Part shown: piece by piece, positions 15,920-22,453 of the stretch | Numbering within the stretch: the stretch's first letter is position 1 | Layout of the letters: every line of letters starts with the position of its first letter | Made by a program: the position numbers and the translations under genes | The notes under the pieces: model-generated | Seen by the model: only the letters and a program-made list of their open reading frames with translations | Database searches by the model: none | Told to the model about the DNA's origin: nothing | Origin: Murinocardiopsis flavida | Lineage (GTDB): Bacteria > Actinomycetota > Actinomycetes > Streptosporangiales > Streptosporangiaceae | Direction: 5' to 3' | Assembly (NCBI RefSeq): GCF_003014485.1 | Contig: NZ_PYGA01000014.1 | Coordinates: 62,001 to 126,000 of the forward strand | Length of the DNA stretch: 64,000 nucleotides

Positions 15920-16831
15920 GTGACCATCACGACGCACGCGCCACTGCCGACCCTGCCGTCCGGCGACGCCCAGACCTACGCCGCCTGGTTCGCCTGCCTC
16001 GCCGACCCCACCCGCGTCCGCCTCCTGCACTCCGTGGCCTCGGCCCCCGGCCCCGCCACTGTCGGGGACCTCGCGTCGGCGCTGGGCATCGGCCAGCCGA
16101 CCGTCTCCCACCACCTGCGCAAGCTCGCCGAGGTCGGCTTCGTCACGCTCACCAAGGACGGCACCGCCACACGCGTGGCGATCAACCCCGCCTGCTGTAG
16201 CGGACTGCCGCACGCCGCCGACGCGGTCATGGGCCTGCTCGACTCCCGCCCCTGCTGCCCCACCGACCTGCCCGCCGACGTCACCGTGCGCCCCATGGAC
16301 GACCGCGACCTCGACACCGTGCGACGCATCTACGCCGAAGGCACCACCACCGGCCAGGCCGCCTTCGAGATCGAAGCACCGAATCCCCACGATCCCCACG
16401 ACCTCTCCGAGACCGAAGCACCGGACCCCCACGACCTCACGGCCGCATGGCACGAGGGGCACCGGTGGGTGGCCGAACGCGACGGCGAAGTGGTCGGCTG
16501 GGCGGCACTCGCCCCGGTATCCGCACGCGCGGTCTACGCGGGGGTCGCCGAGACCTCCGTCCATGTGCGCGAGACCGCCCGCGGGCGCGGCGTGGGCAAG
16601 GCGCTGATCCACCGCCAGGTCACCGCGGCCGACGCCGACGGCCTGTGGACGCTCCAGACCTCGGTGTTCCCCGAGGACAAGGCGAGCCTCGCCCTGCACC
16701 GGTCCGCCGGGTACCGCACCGTGGGCATCCGCGAACGCATCGCCCGCCACAACGGCACCTGGCGCGACACCGTCCTCCTCGAACGCCGCCGCAACGACGC
16801 CCCCGAAACCCCGGGCCCGGTGTGTGGATAG
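15920..16831 (+). CDS. ArsR repressor fused to ArsN-like N-acetyltransferase
   Basis: 303-aa fusion. Residues 15-110 are an ArsR/SmtB winged helix (CLADPTRVRLLHSVASAPG, GQPTVSHHLRKLAEVGF) with Cys26, Cys92-Cys93 (NPACCSGLPHAADAVMG) and Cys112-Cys113 as candidate As(III) ligands, as in actinobacterial ArsR. Residues 120-290 are a GNAT acetyltransferase (RPMDDRDLDTVRRIYAEG; acetyl-CoA loop RGRGVGKALI at 221-230) of the ArsN kind, which acetylates arsinothricin or phosphinothricin. A repeat-rich insert (PHDPHDLSETEAPDPHDL, about 156-173) interrupts the GNAT N-half. GTG at 15920 is chosen; another GTG lies six codons upstream. Divergent from the operon it presumably represses. Confidence 0.88.
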   Translation: MTITTHAPLPTLPSGDAQTYAAWFACLADPTRVRLLHSVASAPGPATVGDLASALGIGQPTVSHHLRKLAEVGFVTLTKDGTATRVAINPACCSGLPHAADAVMGLLDSRPCCPTDLPADVTVRPMDDRDLDTVRRIYAEGTTTGQAAFEIEAPNPHDPHDLSETEAPDPHDLTAAWHEGHRWVAERDGEVVGWAALAPVSARAVYAGVAETSVHVRETARGRGVGKALIHRQVTAADADGLWTLQTSVFPEDKASLALHRSAGYRTVGIRERIARHNGTWRDTVLLERRRNDAPETPGPVCG

Positions 16832-16882
16832 ACGTTCGGCGAGCCGCGGCCTCGCTGCGCGGGCGCGGTGCCTTCGCACGGG

Positions 16883-17695
16883 TCAGAACTGGTCGCCGCC
16901 TACTGCTTGACCGATCGGGAACGTGTGCCGGGTCGCGGCGCAGATCGTCTCCAGCGCGTGAATCGGCACGTCATCGGTGCTGACGCTGACCCGCAGTACC
17001 TGTACGACCCACTCGCCCGGGATGTCCAGCAGGTCGGCCTCGTATGGCGTCGGCGGGCGCGCGGTCAGCGTCTCTGTGGCGTGGCTGAAGTGATGTCCGA
17101 GATCCTCGATGGCGTCTTGCAGTGTGGGGAGAACGAACCCCTCGCCAGCGAGGCGCGTCCCCTCGGCGACGTCGGTCCGGAAGTAGGACGTCGCGATCCG
17201 GACCGGAACATCGTTGGCCCAGAACATCTTGCGCCGCGCGATGACGTCGCCCTCAGCGTCCACGCGCAGGGCCGCCGCGACGTGCTCGTTCGCCGGTTCG
17301 GCGCCCACGAACAGCATCTTGCGAGCCGGGGTGAGTCCTTGCCGATCGGCCTCGGTGAGGTAGAGCGACTTCGAGCCCCGCACGCTCGGCGGTGTGGGAA
17401 GTGCCCGTTCGACGAGTACGCGCGGGCGCGGGTGCAGCGGCCCAGTTGGCGCCCGGTGATTGGCGTCGCCGCCGGCCTTCTTCATCTGAGACACCCGGCC
17501 CGGCGATACGCCGAGACGTTTCGCGATGTCATCCTGCCGCAAGCCGGACTCCTGCGCTTCGATGATCGCGGCCCTGCGGATCCGGGAGAGCTCGACGGAC
17601 TGACCTTGTAGCGTCCCCATCGCGCCCGAAGCCGCACTGGCTCGGTCGAGTGGGTCAATGATGGCTGCAATGTCGTGCAGCGTCCTCGCATCCAC
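16883..17695 (-). CDS. Regulator with sigma-4/XRE-like HTH and UTRA domain
   Basis: 270-aa DNA-binding protein. Residues about 40-75 form a simple helix-turn-helix (ESGLRQDDIAKRLGVSPGRVSQM) instead of the GntR winged helix, followed by a Pro-rich linker and, from about residue 105, a UTRA ligand-sensing domain (PYEADLLDIPGEWVVQVLRVSV). Thus a GntR-type sensor is joined to a different DNA-binding module. GTG start at 17695 with AGGGG upstream. It stands alone; targets and ligand are unknown. The next feature downstream of its promoter is a mini CRISPR locus. Confidence 0.8.
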   Translation of the reverse strand: MDARTLHDIAAIIDPLDRASAASGAMGTLQGQSVELSRIRRAAIIEAQESGLRQDDIAKRLGVSPGRVSQMKKAGGDANHRAPTGPLHPRPRVLVERALPTPPSVRGSKSLYLTEADRQGLTPARKMLFVGAEPANEHVAAALRVDAEGDVIARRKMFWANDVPVRIATSYFRTDVAEGTRLAGEGFVLPTLQDAIEDLGHHFSHATETLTARPPTPYEADLLDIPGEWVVQVLRVSVSTDDVPIHALETICAATRHTFPIGQAVGGDQF

Positions 17696-17807
17696 GCTGG
17701 TCGTCCCCTACTGGTCGAAACCCGCCCGACTTTAGCCCCCTATTGAGCTTGCTCCGGCCGCGTGGCCTGAAGCATAAGCCTTGGGACCAGGACGAAGCAG
17801 TAAGCGA

Positions 17808-17896
17808 TCAAACCCCGCGTACGCGGGGGCGAACCCCTGCACATCCTGTCCGCCAATATGGACGGCTTCCGAGCCCCGCGTGGGCGGGGTGGGTGG
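17808..17896 (+). CRISPR. Mini CRISPR locus, two diverged repeats and one spacer
   Basis: Repeat 17808-17835 (inner palindrome CCCCGCGTACGCGGGG, end GCGAACC) and a degenerate second copy 17869-17896 (GCCCCGCGTGGGCGGGG core) flank a 33-bp spacer (17836-17868). Register is identical to the other loci (28 + 33), but the sequences are more diverged and there is no leader match, so this is an old remnant. Confidence 0.55.
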
Positions 17897-18024
17897 CCGT
17901 GGTGGTTCGTGCGACGCCGGGTGTGGATCGGGTCGCGCGCCACGTGTGATCCGGGCCGGGGCGTGTCGTCGGCCGATCCTGGCAGTGGGGCGCGGCGATG
18001 CGGTTCTGGGGATTCGGTGGGCGG

Positions 18025-18471
18025 CTAGTCGGTAGGCGCGGGGGTCACGCAGGCGGCCAGGTCATCGTGCAGTCGCCGCTGCTGTGTTTGGGACAGCGGG
18101 GAGAACAGCTGCTGTTCGACGGCGCGTACGGCGACGCTGGCCTGATGCAGCGTCGTGCGTCCGGCCGGGGTGAGTTCGGTGGGCAGTTCCCGCCCATGGG
18201 CGGGCTGGTCGGGCCTCGTGAGCATGCCCCGCTCTTGGAGGCGGCGGAGGACGAGGTTCATCGACTGGCGGGTGACGAAGGCGCGTCGGGCGAGTTCGGA
18301 GTTGGACAGTCCGGGGTGCTGCCCGAGCAGTTCGAGGCATGCGTACTGGGCGACGGTCAGGCCGAGCGGTCGCAGTACCCCGTCCATCGCGGCGTTGAGC
18401 GCGGCTTGCACCTGCTTGATGACGTAGCCCACCGACTTGTCCACAGCGCCGACGGTCTCGTGTTGCTTCAT
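18025..18471 (-). CDS. MarR family transcriptional regulator
   Basis: 148-aa winged-helix repressor starting MKQHETVGAVDKSVGYVI. The central block LTVAQYACLELLGQHPGLSNSELARRAFVTRQSMNLVLRRLQERGML is a clear MarR DNA-binding domain. ATG at 18471 lies within a perfect 18-bp palindrome, and a second copy lies 27 bp on toward the divergent VOC gene, so the protein should repress itself and that gene. Longer frames to 18549 overlap both palindromes and are unlikely. Confidence 0.9.
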   Translation of the reverse strand: MKQHETVGAVDKSVGYVIKQVQAALNAAMDGVLRPLGLTVAQYACLELLGQHPGLSNSELARRAFVTRQSMNLVLRRLQERGMLTRPDQPAHGRELPTELTPAGRTTLHQASVAVRAVEQQLFSPLSQTQQRRLHDDLAACVTPAPTD

Positions 18472-18514
18472 GTCAGTAGTCTGACATAGTGTTCTTATGT
18501 CAGGAAGCTGACAT
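18470..18514. promoter_or_regulatory. Twin MarR operators
   Basis: Two perfect palindromes with identical arms, ATGTCAGTAGTCTGACAT (18470-18487) and ATGTCAGGAAGCTGACAT (18497-18514), start-to-start 27 bp, fill the divergent gap between the MarR gene and the VOC gene. The ATG of the MarR gene is inside the first site. Confidence 0.85.
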
Positions 18515-18532
18515 GTCGAAAGGGGAACGGTT

Positions 18533-18865
18533 ATGAATGGACAGGTCACCTACTTCGAGCTGCCGAGCACCGACATCGATGCGACGCAGCAGTTCTGGGG
18601 TTCGCTGTTCGGTTGGAAGTTCAACGAGGGCAACTTCCCGGGCTACTCGATGATCCAGGGGTCCGAGCCCATGGGCGGATCGCCGCACGACGATGCGACG
18701 CGACACCCGCGCATCTACTTCGCCGTCGATGACATCGCCGCCGCCGTCTCTCGCGTGCGCGAGCTGGGCGGCACGGCGGAAGACCCGGTCACCATCCCGT
18801 CGGGTCTCTTCGCACACTGCAAAGACGACCAGGGTGTGGAGTTCAGCCTGTCCCAGCAGGCATGA
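18533..18865 (+). CDS. VOC family (glyoxalase/bleomycin-resistance fold) protein
   Basis: 110-aa single-module vicinal-oxygen-chelate protein (YFELPSTDIDATQQFWGSLFGWKF at the N-terminus, DDIAAAVSRVRELGG and AHCKDDQGVEFSL later). Such proteins bind or inactivate electrophiles and drugs, or act as glyoxalases. It is divergent from a MarR repressor with shared operators, suggesting induction by a small molecule. AAAGGGGAACGG precedes the ATG. Its TGA overlaps the ATG of a truncated transporter gene, so it was part of a drug-resistance operon. Confidence 0.88.
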   Translation: MNGQVTYFELPSTDIDATQQFWGSLFGWKFNEGNFPGYSMIQGSEPMGGSPHDDATRHPRIYFAVDDIAAAVSRVRELGGTAEDPVTIPSGLFAHCKDDQGVEFSLSQQA

Positions 18866-19074
18866 GACCGCGCTTGATCGCATCAGGGGTCGGCGGGCGA
18901 GACCCGAAGCGATCCGGCCCGCTCTTGAGAGCGTTGCTGCCGCTGGCTGCGTTTGCGGTCGGCGCAGACGCATTCGCGACGGCCGGCCTTCCGCCGGTCA
19001 TCGCTGAGGGACCCACTGTGGCTGCGACCTGGCCGTTGAGGCGAGCCAGGTCGCGGCCACAGTCCTCAGGGTGA
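18862..19074 (+). pseudogene. Truncated MFS (DHA1) transporter remnant
   Basis: The frame starts with an ATGA overlap with the VOC gene and encodes LLRALLPLAAFAVGADAFATAG, the typical first helix of DHA1 drug exporters (normally about 400 aa). Similarity ends near residue 49, after which the frame reads through a large hairpin and stops at 70 residues. It therefore looks like the N-terminal stub of a deleted pump. Confidence 0.6.
19004..19069. terminator. Large composite hairpin at the end of the MFS remnant
   Basis: Outer arms CTGAGG (19004-19009) / CCTCAG (19064-19069) and inner arms 19015-19032 / 19046-19063 (18 bp, one G-U) enclose a 13-base loop. It may act as terminator for the VOC transcript or mark the deletion boundary. 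Confidence 0.65.
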
Positions 19075-19130
19075 AAAGGAAGCACATGAGGGGACGGGAT
19101 CTGGGGCTGGGCTGAAACGGTCGGTGTGCG

Positions 19131-19825
19131 CGGTGGGGAAGCAGCAGCAAGGGCGTGTGGGGGCCGAGGGCTCGGGTGCGTCGGCCGGGGGTGTGCGAGG
19201 GCTGGGGCAGGCGACGGGGCAGCGACGGCGGGCGGTGGGTCGGGCGCGCGCGGTAGACCACCGCGGCGTTGGGGGTGGGATCGCTGCGCCGCCGCATTGC
19301 GGCGCAGCGCACTGATGCGCAGGTCAGAGAATTGGATGCTGCGCCCCGCAAACCCGGTTGTCTCACATGGTGGGCAGCCATTGGGGGTCGCCATCCAGAC
19401 AGCACCCGCATGACGGCTGGATGGTTATCCCGCCGCCCGTTTGGTCTGCACGGCCCGCGAAAAAGGGACACTACGCCGGAATTCGGCCGCGCGGCGAGCG
19501 CCCCGGTCATATGTCAGTCCGAATGATGGACATGATCTTGCCGCGGGGTCCGAATCAGCGCCCCGTCACCTTGCATCACGAGAACAAAAAGTACATACGC
19601 CTCCATTTTGTCCTTCGTGAGTAGCGCTCTGCGCAGGTAGCCGTCGTTTCCGCTTTGCGGGGGTGCGGGTGGGCGCGGGGTGTCCTCCGGGAATTCGCAC
19701 TCGACCGCCCACTCCGGCCCACCACCGGCCTTCGCTGCCCTGTCGCCTGCTCGGCCCCTGCGCACCCCACCTGAGACCGCCGAGCCCTGGCCCCCGCCCG
19801 CTTTTAGTGCTGTTTCTTCCCACTG
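19131..19825. repeat. Imperfect long inverted repeat
   Basis: About 125 bp at 19131-19255 recurs in reverse complement at about 19705-19825, roughly 75% identical with small gaps; shared blocks include GCAGGCGACGGGGCAGCGA-like and GGGGGCC-AGGGCTCGG segments. The enclosed 450 bp contains no recognised gene. No transposase is visible. It might be two copies of a non-coding element or the ends of a deleted mobile element. Confidence 0.5.
19282..19309. terminator. Perfect GC-rich hairpin
   Basis: CGCTGCGCCGC (19282-19292) pairs perfectly with GCGGCGCAGCG (19299-19309) around a 6-base loop, inside the long inverted repeat region; no gene ends here, so its role is unclear. Confidence 0.45.
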
Positions 19826-20028
19826 GGGCCCGGGAGGTGAGAGCGGAGAAGGCCGCACGGCGCCGGAGTCGCCTTCCTGTGGTGAGCGTGCTCGTGGTTC
19901 ACTCGGAAAGTCGTTCCCGTGAATACGGAAAGGTCTGTTCTTCTCGCAGTGCTCAATCGTGGTTGGGCCAGGATGGAGCACTGCGGCGCGGTTGAGGTGG
20001 CGGAGTGCGATAGATGACCATGGACATT

Positions 20029-20218
20029 CATCACATTTCAATAACGCGCCACAAAGTGCCAGGTCATTAACTCCAAGCCCCGCGCATGCGGGGGTGAACC
20101 CAGGAGGAGGGCCTGGATGATCGTCATCAGCAGCCAAGCCCCGCGCATGCGGGGGTGAACCGACGCGACCGCCCTGTTCGACGGCGAGGAGCTGCCAAGC
20201 CCCGCGCACGCGGGGGTG
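20029..20218 (+). CRISPR. CRISPR array with leader, three repeats and two spacers
   Basis: Repeats at 20073-20100 and 20134-20161 are identical 28-mers with core GCCCCGCGCATGCGGGGGTG and the end GAACC; the third (20195-20218) loses the terminal GAACC. Spacers 20101-20133 and 20162-20194 are 33 bp. The leader end (20029-20072) is 39/44 identical to that at 7634. Repeat sequence and length fit type I-E. No cas gene is within 20 kb on either side in view. The array runs up to 11 bp from the stop of the next minus-strand gene. Confidence 0.85.
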
Positions 20219-20228
20219 GGTGGTCTGA

Positions 20229-21248
20229 TCAGTGGGGTGGGGGGTGGCGTGGGTCGGCGGTGGCCTTGAAGGCGTTGAGGATGCGGGTGCGCACGGCGGT
20301 GGGGCCGATGGGCAGGGTGGCGGCGATTTCGCGGTAGCTCTCGCCGTTGGTGTGGCGGGTGAGGAGTTCGGTGTCGGTGGTGCCGATGTCGCGGCGGTTG
20401 CGGGGCGCCCGTGCGGGGGCCGGGGTGGCGGGGGTCCCGCTGTCGGATCCCTGGTCGCGGTGGGTGCGTTTGCGGGTGCGTTGGCGGGCGGTGGTGGTGA
20501 CGTGCTTGGGGCGGTCGCGTCCGGTGCGGACGTCGTTGCCCCAGGCGCGGGTGGGGGTTTCGCCTTCCAGCCACAGGGCGGTGAAGGCGCGCCGGGCGCG
20601 GGAGATCAGCGAGTAGAAGCTGGACACCGGCAGGCCGAGGGATTCGGCCGCCGCGGTGTAGTCGCCGTGGTCGTAGAGGGCGCGGATGAGTTGTTGGTTG
20701 CGGGGGGTCAGGGCGGCCCAGATCTGGTCCAGGGCCAGGCGTTCCACGACGCGTTCTTCGGGGCTTCCGGTGGGGGTGGCGGCGAGCATCCAGTAGCGGT
20801 GGAACTGGGGTGCGGACCCGTGGGGGGTCTGGCCGTGGGTGGAGCGGTGCTTGCGGGTGTGGGTGGTGATGGTGTTCCACCCGGCGCGGATCAGATCCCA
20901 GTAGGCGGGGGGTTCGGTGGCGGTGTAGAGGTGTTCGGCGATGGCCGACCAGGCGGCGTCGCGGCGCTCTTCCCACGGAACCGGAGTCGGGTAGCGGTAC
21001 TGGGTGGCGGCGTAGTTGGCGAGGCGGGCGAGGGCGCGGGCGGTGTAGCCGTGGCGCAAGGGCTGGTCCTCCGGGCCGGTGGATTCCGTGGGGCCATCGG
21101 AGTCGGCGGGAGTGGTGTCCCTGGGCTCGGCGAGGTCTCTAGGATCGGCGGTCTCGCCCGGGTCGGCGGCATCGGCGGCGTCGGCGGCGTCGGTGGGTTC
21201 GGCCGGGTCCGCAAGGGCTGTGTGCGGGGTGCCGGTGGGCGGGGGCAT
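20229..21248 (-). CDS. Sigma-70 region-4-like HTH protein
   Basis: 339 aa. The first 60 residues are an acidic Ala/Asp/Pro low-complexity tail (DAADAADAADPGETADPRD). The middle (about 170-225: ALTPRNQQLIRALYDHGDYTAAAESLGLPVSSFYSLISRARRAF) resembles the region-4 helix-turn-helix of sigma-70 proteins, and a second HTH-like stretch is near the C-terminus (NGESYREIAATLPIGPTAVRTRI). No region 2 is evident, so it is probably a DNA-binding accessory protein and not a working sigma factor. Similar proteins are common in actinomycete accessory regions. It ends 11 bp from the CRISPR array. Confidence 0.7.
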   Translation of the reverse strand: MPPPTGTPHTALADPAEPTDAADAADAADPGETADPRDLAEPRDTTPADSDGPTESTGPEDQPLRHGYTARALARLANYAATQYRYPTPVPWEERRDAAWSAIAEHLYTATEPPAYWDLIRAGWNTITTHTRKHRSTHGQTPHGSAPQFHRYWMLAATPTGSPEERVVERLALDQIWAALTPRNQQLIRALYDHGDYTAAAESLGLPVSSFYSLISRARRAFTALWLEGETPTRAWGNDVRTGRDRPKHVTTTARQRTRKRTHRDQGSDSGTPATPAPARAPRNRRDIGTTDTELLTRHTNGESYREIAATLPIGPTAVRTRILNAFKATADPRHPPPH

Positions 21249-21314
21249 GCCGGTCTCCCAGGGAGTACGGACGCCCGGCTCCCGGTGGAGGCGGGCGTGG
21301 TCGGGTCGGGGTGG

Positions 21315-21357
21315 GCGCCCGGCCCCGCGTGGGAGGGGTGGAGGCGGGGCCGGGCGC
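21315..21357. terminator. Terminator after the HATPase operon
   Basis: Perfect 14-bp stem (GCGCCCGGCCCCGC / GCGGGGCCGGGCGC) with a 15-base loop, downstream of the minus-strand gene ending at 21425 and upstream of the next minus-strand gene. Confidence 0.7.
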
Positions 21358-21424
21358 GGTCTGCGGTCAGCCGGGGTGTCCGGCCGGGGTCCGCCGGTGG
21401 CAGGGCCGGACGCCTGCTGAGGGG

Positions 21425-21712
21425 TCAGCGCGGGTGGCGCGCGGTGCCCGGCGGCACGTGGAAGTAGCGCTGGGTGCGGTCGCGCCGGGGCAGTGCGGGA
21501 CGCAGGCGGGGCAGGACGGCATCACGCTCGTCGGTGTCGATCTGCTCCAGGCGCGTGCGCAGCCCGCGCAGGGTGTGCACGGTGACGGTGTTGGGGCCGC
21601 CGGTGCGGGGGCGCAGGCGGGTGGCGGTGTAGGTCCGCCCCGGGTGGGGGCCGGTGATCAGCCAGGCGTGGCCCCACTCCCGCGACAGCCGGGCCCGGGT
21701 CAGCGCGCCCAC
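21425..21712 (-). CDS. Hypothetical protein in HATPase operon
   Basis: 95-residue basic protein, no family recognised: MGALTRARLSREWGHAWLIT at the N-terminus, RTYTATRLRPRTGGPNTVTV in the middle, and TQRYFHVPPGTARHPR at the end. GTG start lies two bases after the stop of the HATPase gene, so it should be co-transcribed. A prominent terminator follows. A regulatory or DNA-binding role is possible from the charge but unproven. Confidence 0.55.
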   Translation of the reverse strand: MGALTRARLSREWGHAWLITGPHPGRTYTATRLRPRTGGPNTVTVHTLRGLRTRLEQIDTDERDAVLPRLRPALPRRDRTQRYFHVPPGTARHPR

Positions 21713-21714
21713 CG

Positions 21715-22143
21715 CTAGACCCCGGCGTCCGGGGCGGTGCGGACCTCGGCCCAGACCCGGGTGCCCCCGGTGGCGTTGTCCACGCCCCAGGCGTGGGCGA
21801 CGGCGGCGACCAGGGCCAGGCCCCGCCCGGACTCCTCCGCCTCGGATGCGGGACGCGGGCGGGGGGCGGGGACGGGGCGGGGGCCGGCGTCGGTGACGGT
21901 GATGCGCACCCGGTCCTCATACCGCGTCAGGGTGAGGGTGTAGGCGCCGCCCGGCCGCGCCGAGCACGAATGCCGGCAGACATTGGTGGCGAGTTCGGAC
22001 ACGATGAGGGCGAGGTCGGCCGCGGCCTCGCCGTGCAGGTGCGAGGCGGTGACGGCCCAGGAGCGGGCGGCTGCCACCCGGGCGGGTACGGCGGCAAAGA
22101 CCGCGGTGTGGACCACGGCGAGGACGGAGGCAGCGGCGCTCAC
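21715..22143 (-). CDS. RsbW/AbaA-OrfD-like ATP-binding regulatory protein
   Basis: 142-aa stand-alone GHKL ATPase domain (HATPase_c_2). N-box LIVSELATNVCRHS, G1 box ITVTDAGPRP and G2 box ESGRGLALVAAV are intact. Proteins of this kind act as anti-sigma kinases or, in Streptomyces whiJ/abaA loci, as partners of an Scr1-type XRE regulator and a DUF397 protein; exactly those genes lie divergently upstream here. GTG start overlaps the stop of a 37-residue gene (GTGA), implying coupled translation. Confidence 0.85.
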   Translation of the reverse strand: MSAAASVLAVVHTAVFAAVPARVAAARSWAVTASHLHGEAAADLALIVSELATNVCRHSCSARPGGAYTLTLTRYEDRVRITVTDAGPRPVPAPRPRPASEAEESGRGLALVAAVAHAWGVDNATGGTRVWAEVRTAPDAGV

Positions 22144-22253
22144 GGCTGCACCGCCCCGGCCCGGCGGGGCAGGTAGGGGCGGATCCGGGAGCGCCTACGG
22201 CGCCGGGAATCCCGGACGCGGTGGGTCCAGGGCTGATCGGTAGTGTTCGGCAT
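22140..22253 (-). CDS. 37-residue Arg-rich peptide coupled to HATPase
   Basis: Tiny gene encoding 37 residues, with the run RVRDSRRRRRSRIRPYLPRR in its middle. A near-perfect ribosome site (AGGAGAGG) sits five bases before the ATG and the TGA overlaps the GTG of the HATPase gene, so it is translated first in the operon. Strong positive charge suggests nucleic-acid or membrane binding, or a pure leader peptide that couples translation. No homologue recognised. Confidence 0.6.
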   Translation of the reverse strand: MPNTTDQPWTHRVRDSRRRRRSRIRPYLPRRAGAVQP

Positions 22254-22287
22254 GGTTCCTCTCCTGGGGTTTCAGGGTGGGGAGCAA

Positions 22288-22336
22288 GGCCCTGCCCGGT
22301 GGTCACACACCGGGCAGGGCCGCACTTATGTGCGGC
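22288..22336. promoter_or_regulatory. Overlapping double hairpin in the divergent HATPase/XRE region
   Basis: Stem 1 is a perfect 14-bp pair (22288-22301 / 22308-22321, arms GGCCCTGCCCGGTG) and stem 2 is GCCGCAC TTAT GTGCGGC (22319-22336); they share three bases and so are mutually exclusive at full length. They lie in the presumed 5' leader of the HATPase operon or shield it from read-through. Confidence 0.55.
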
Positions 22337-22453
22337 GCCGTTTCCTTTGCGCCGTGTCACAACCTTCAGGGGTGCGCCCTGTGATCCCTAGTGAGTGGGA
22401 AGTATCCCTACAGAGATAGATCTCTGTGGAAGAGTGCTTGTAGGTTCCGGCTC

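Noticed and set aside
19514-20209. 231-aa minus-strand frame through the CRISPR array
   Set aside because: It consists of repeat-derived words (SPPHARGL, TPACAGL) typical of spurious frames over CRISPR repeats.
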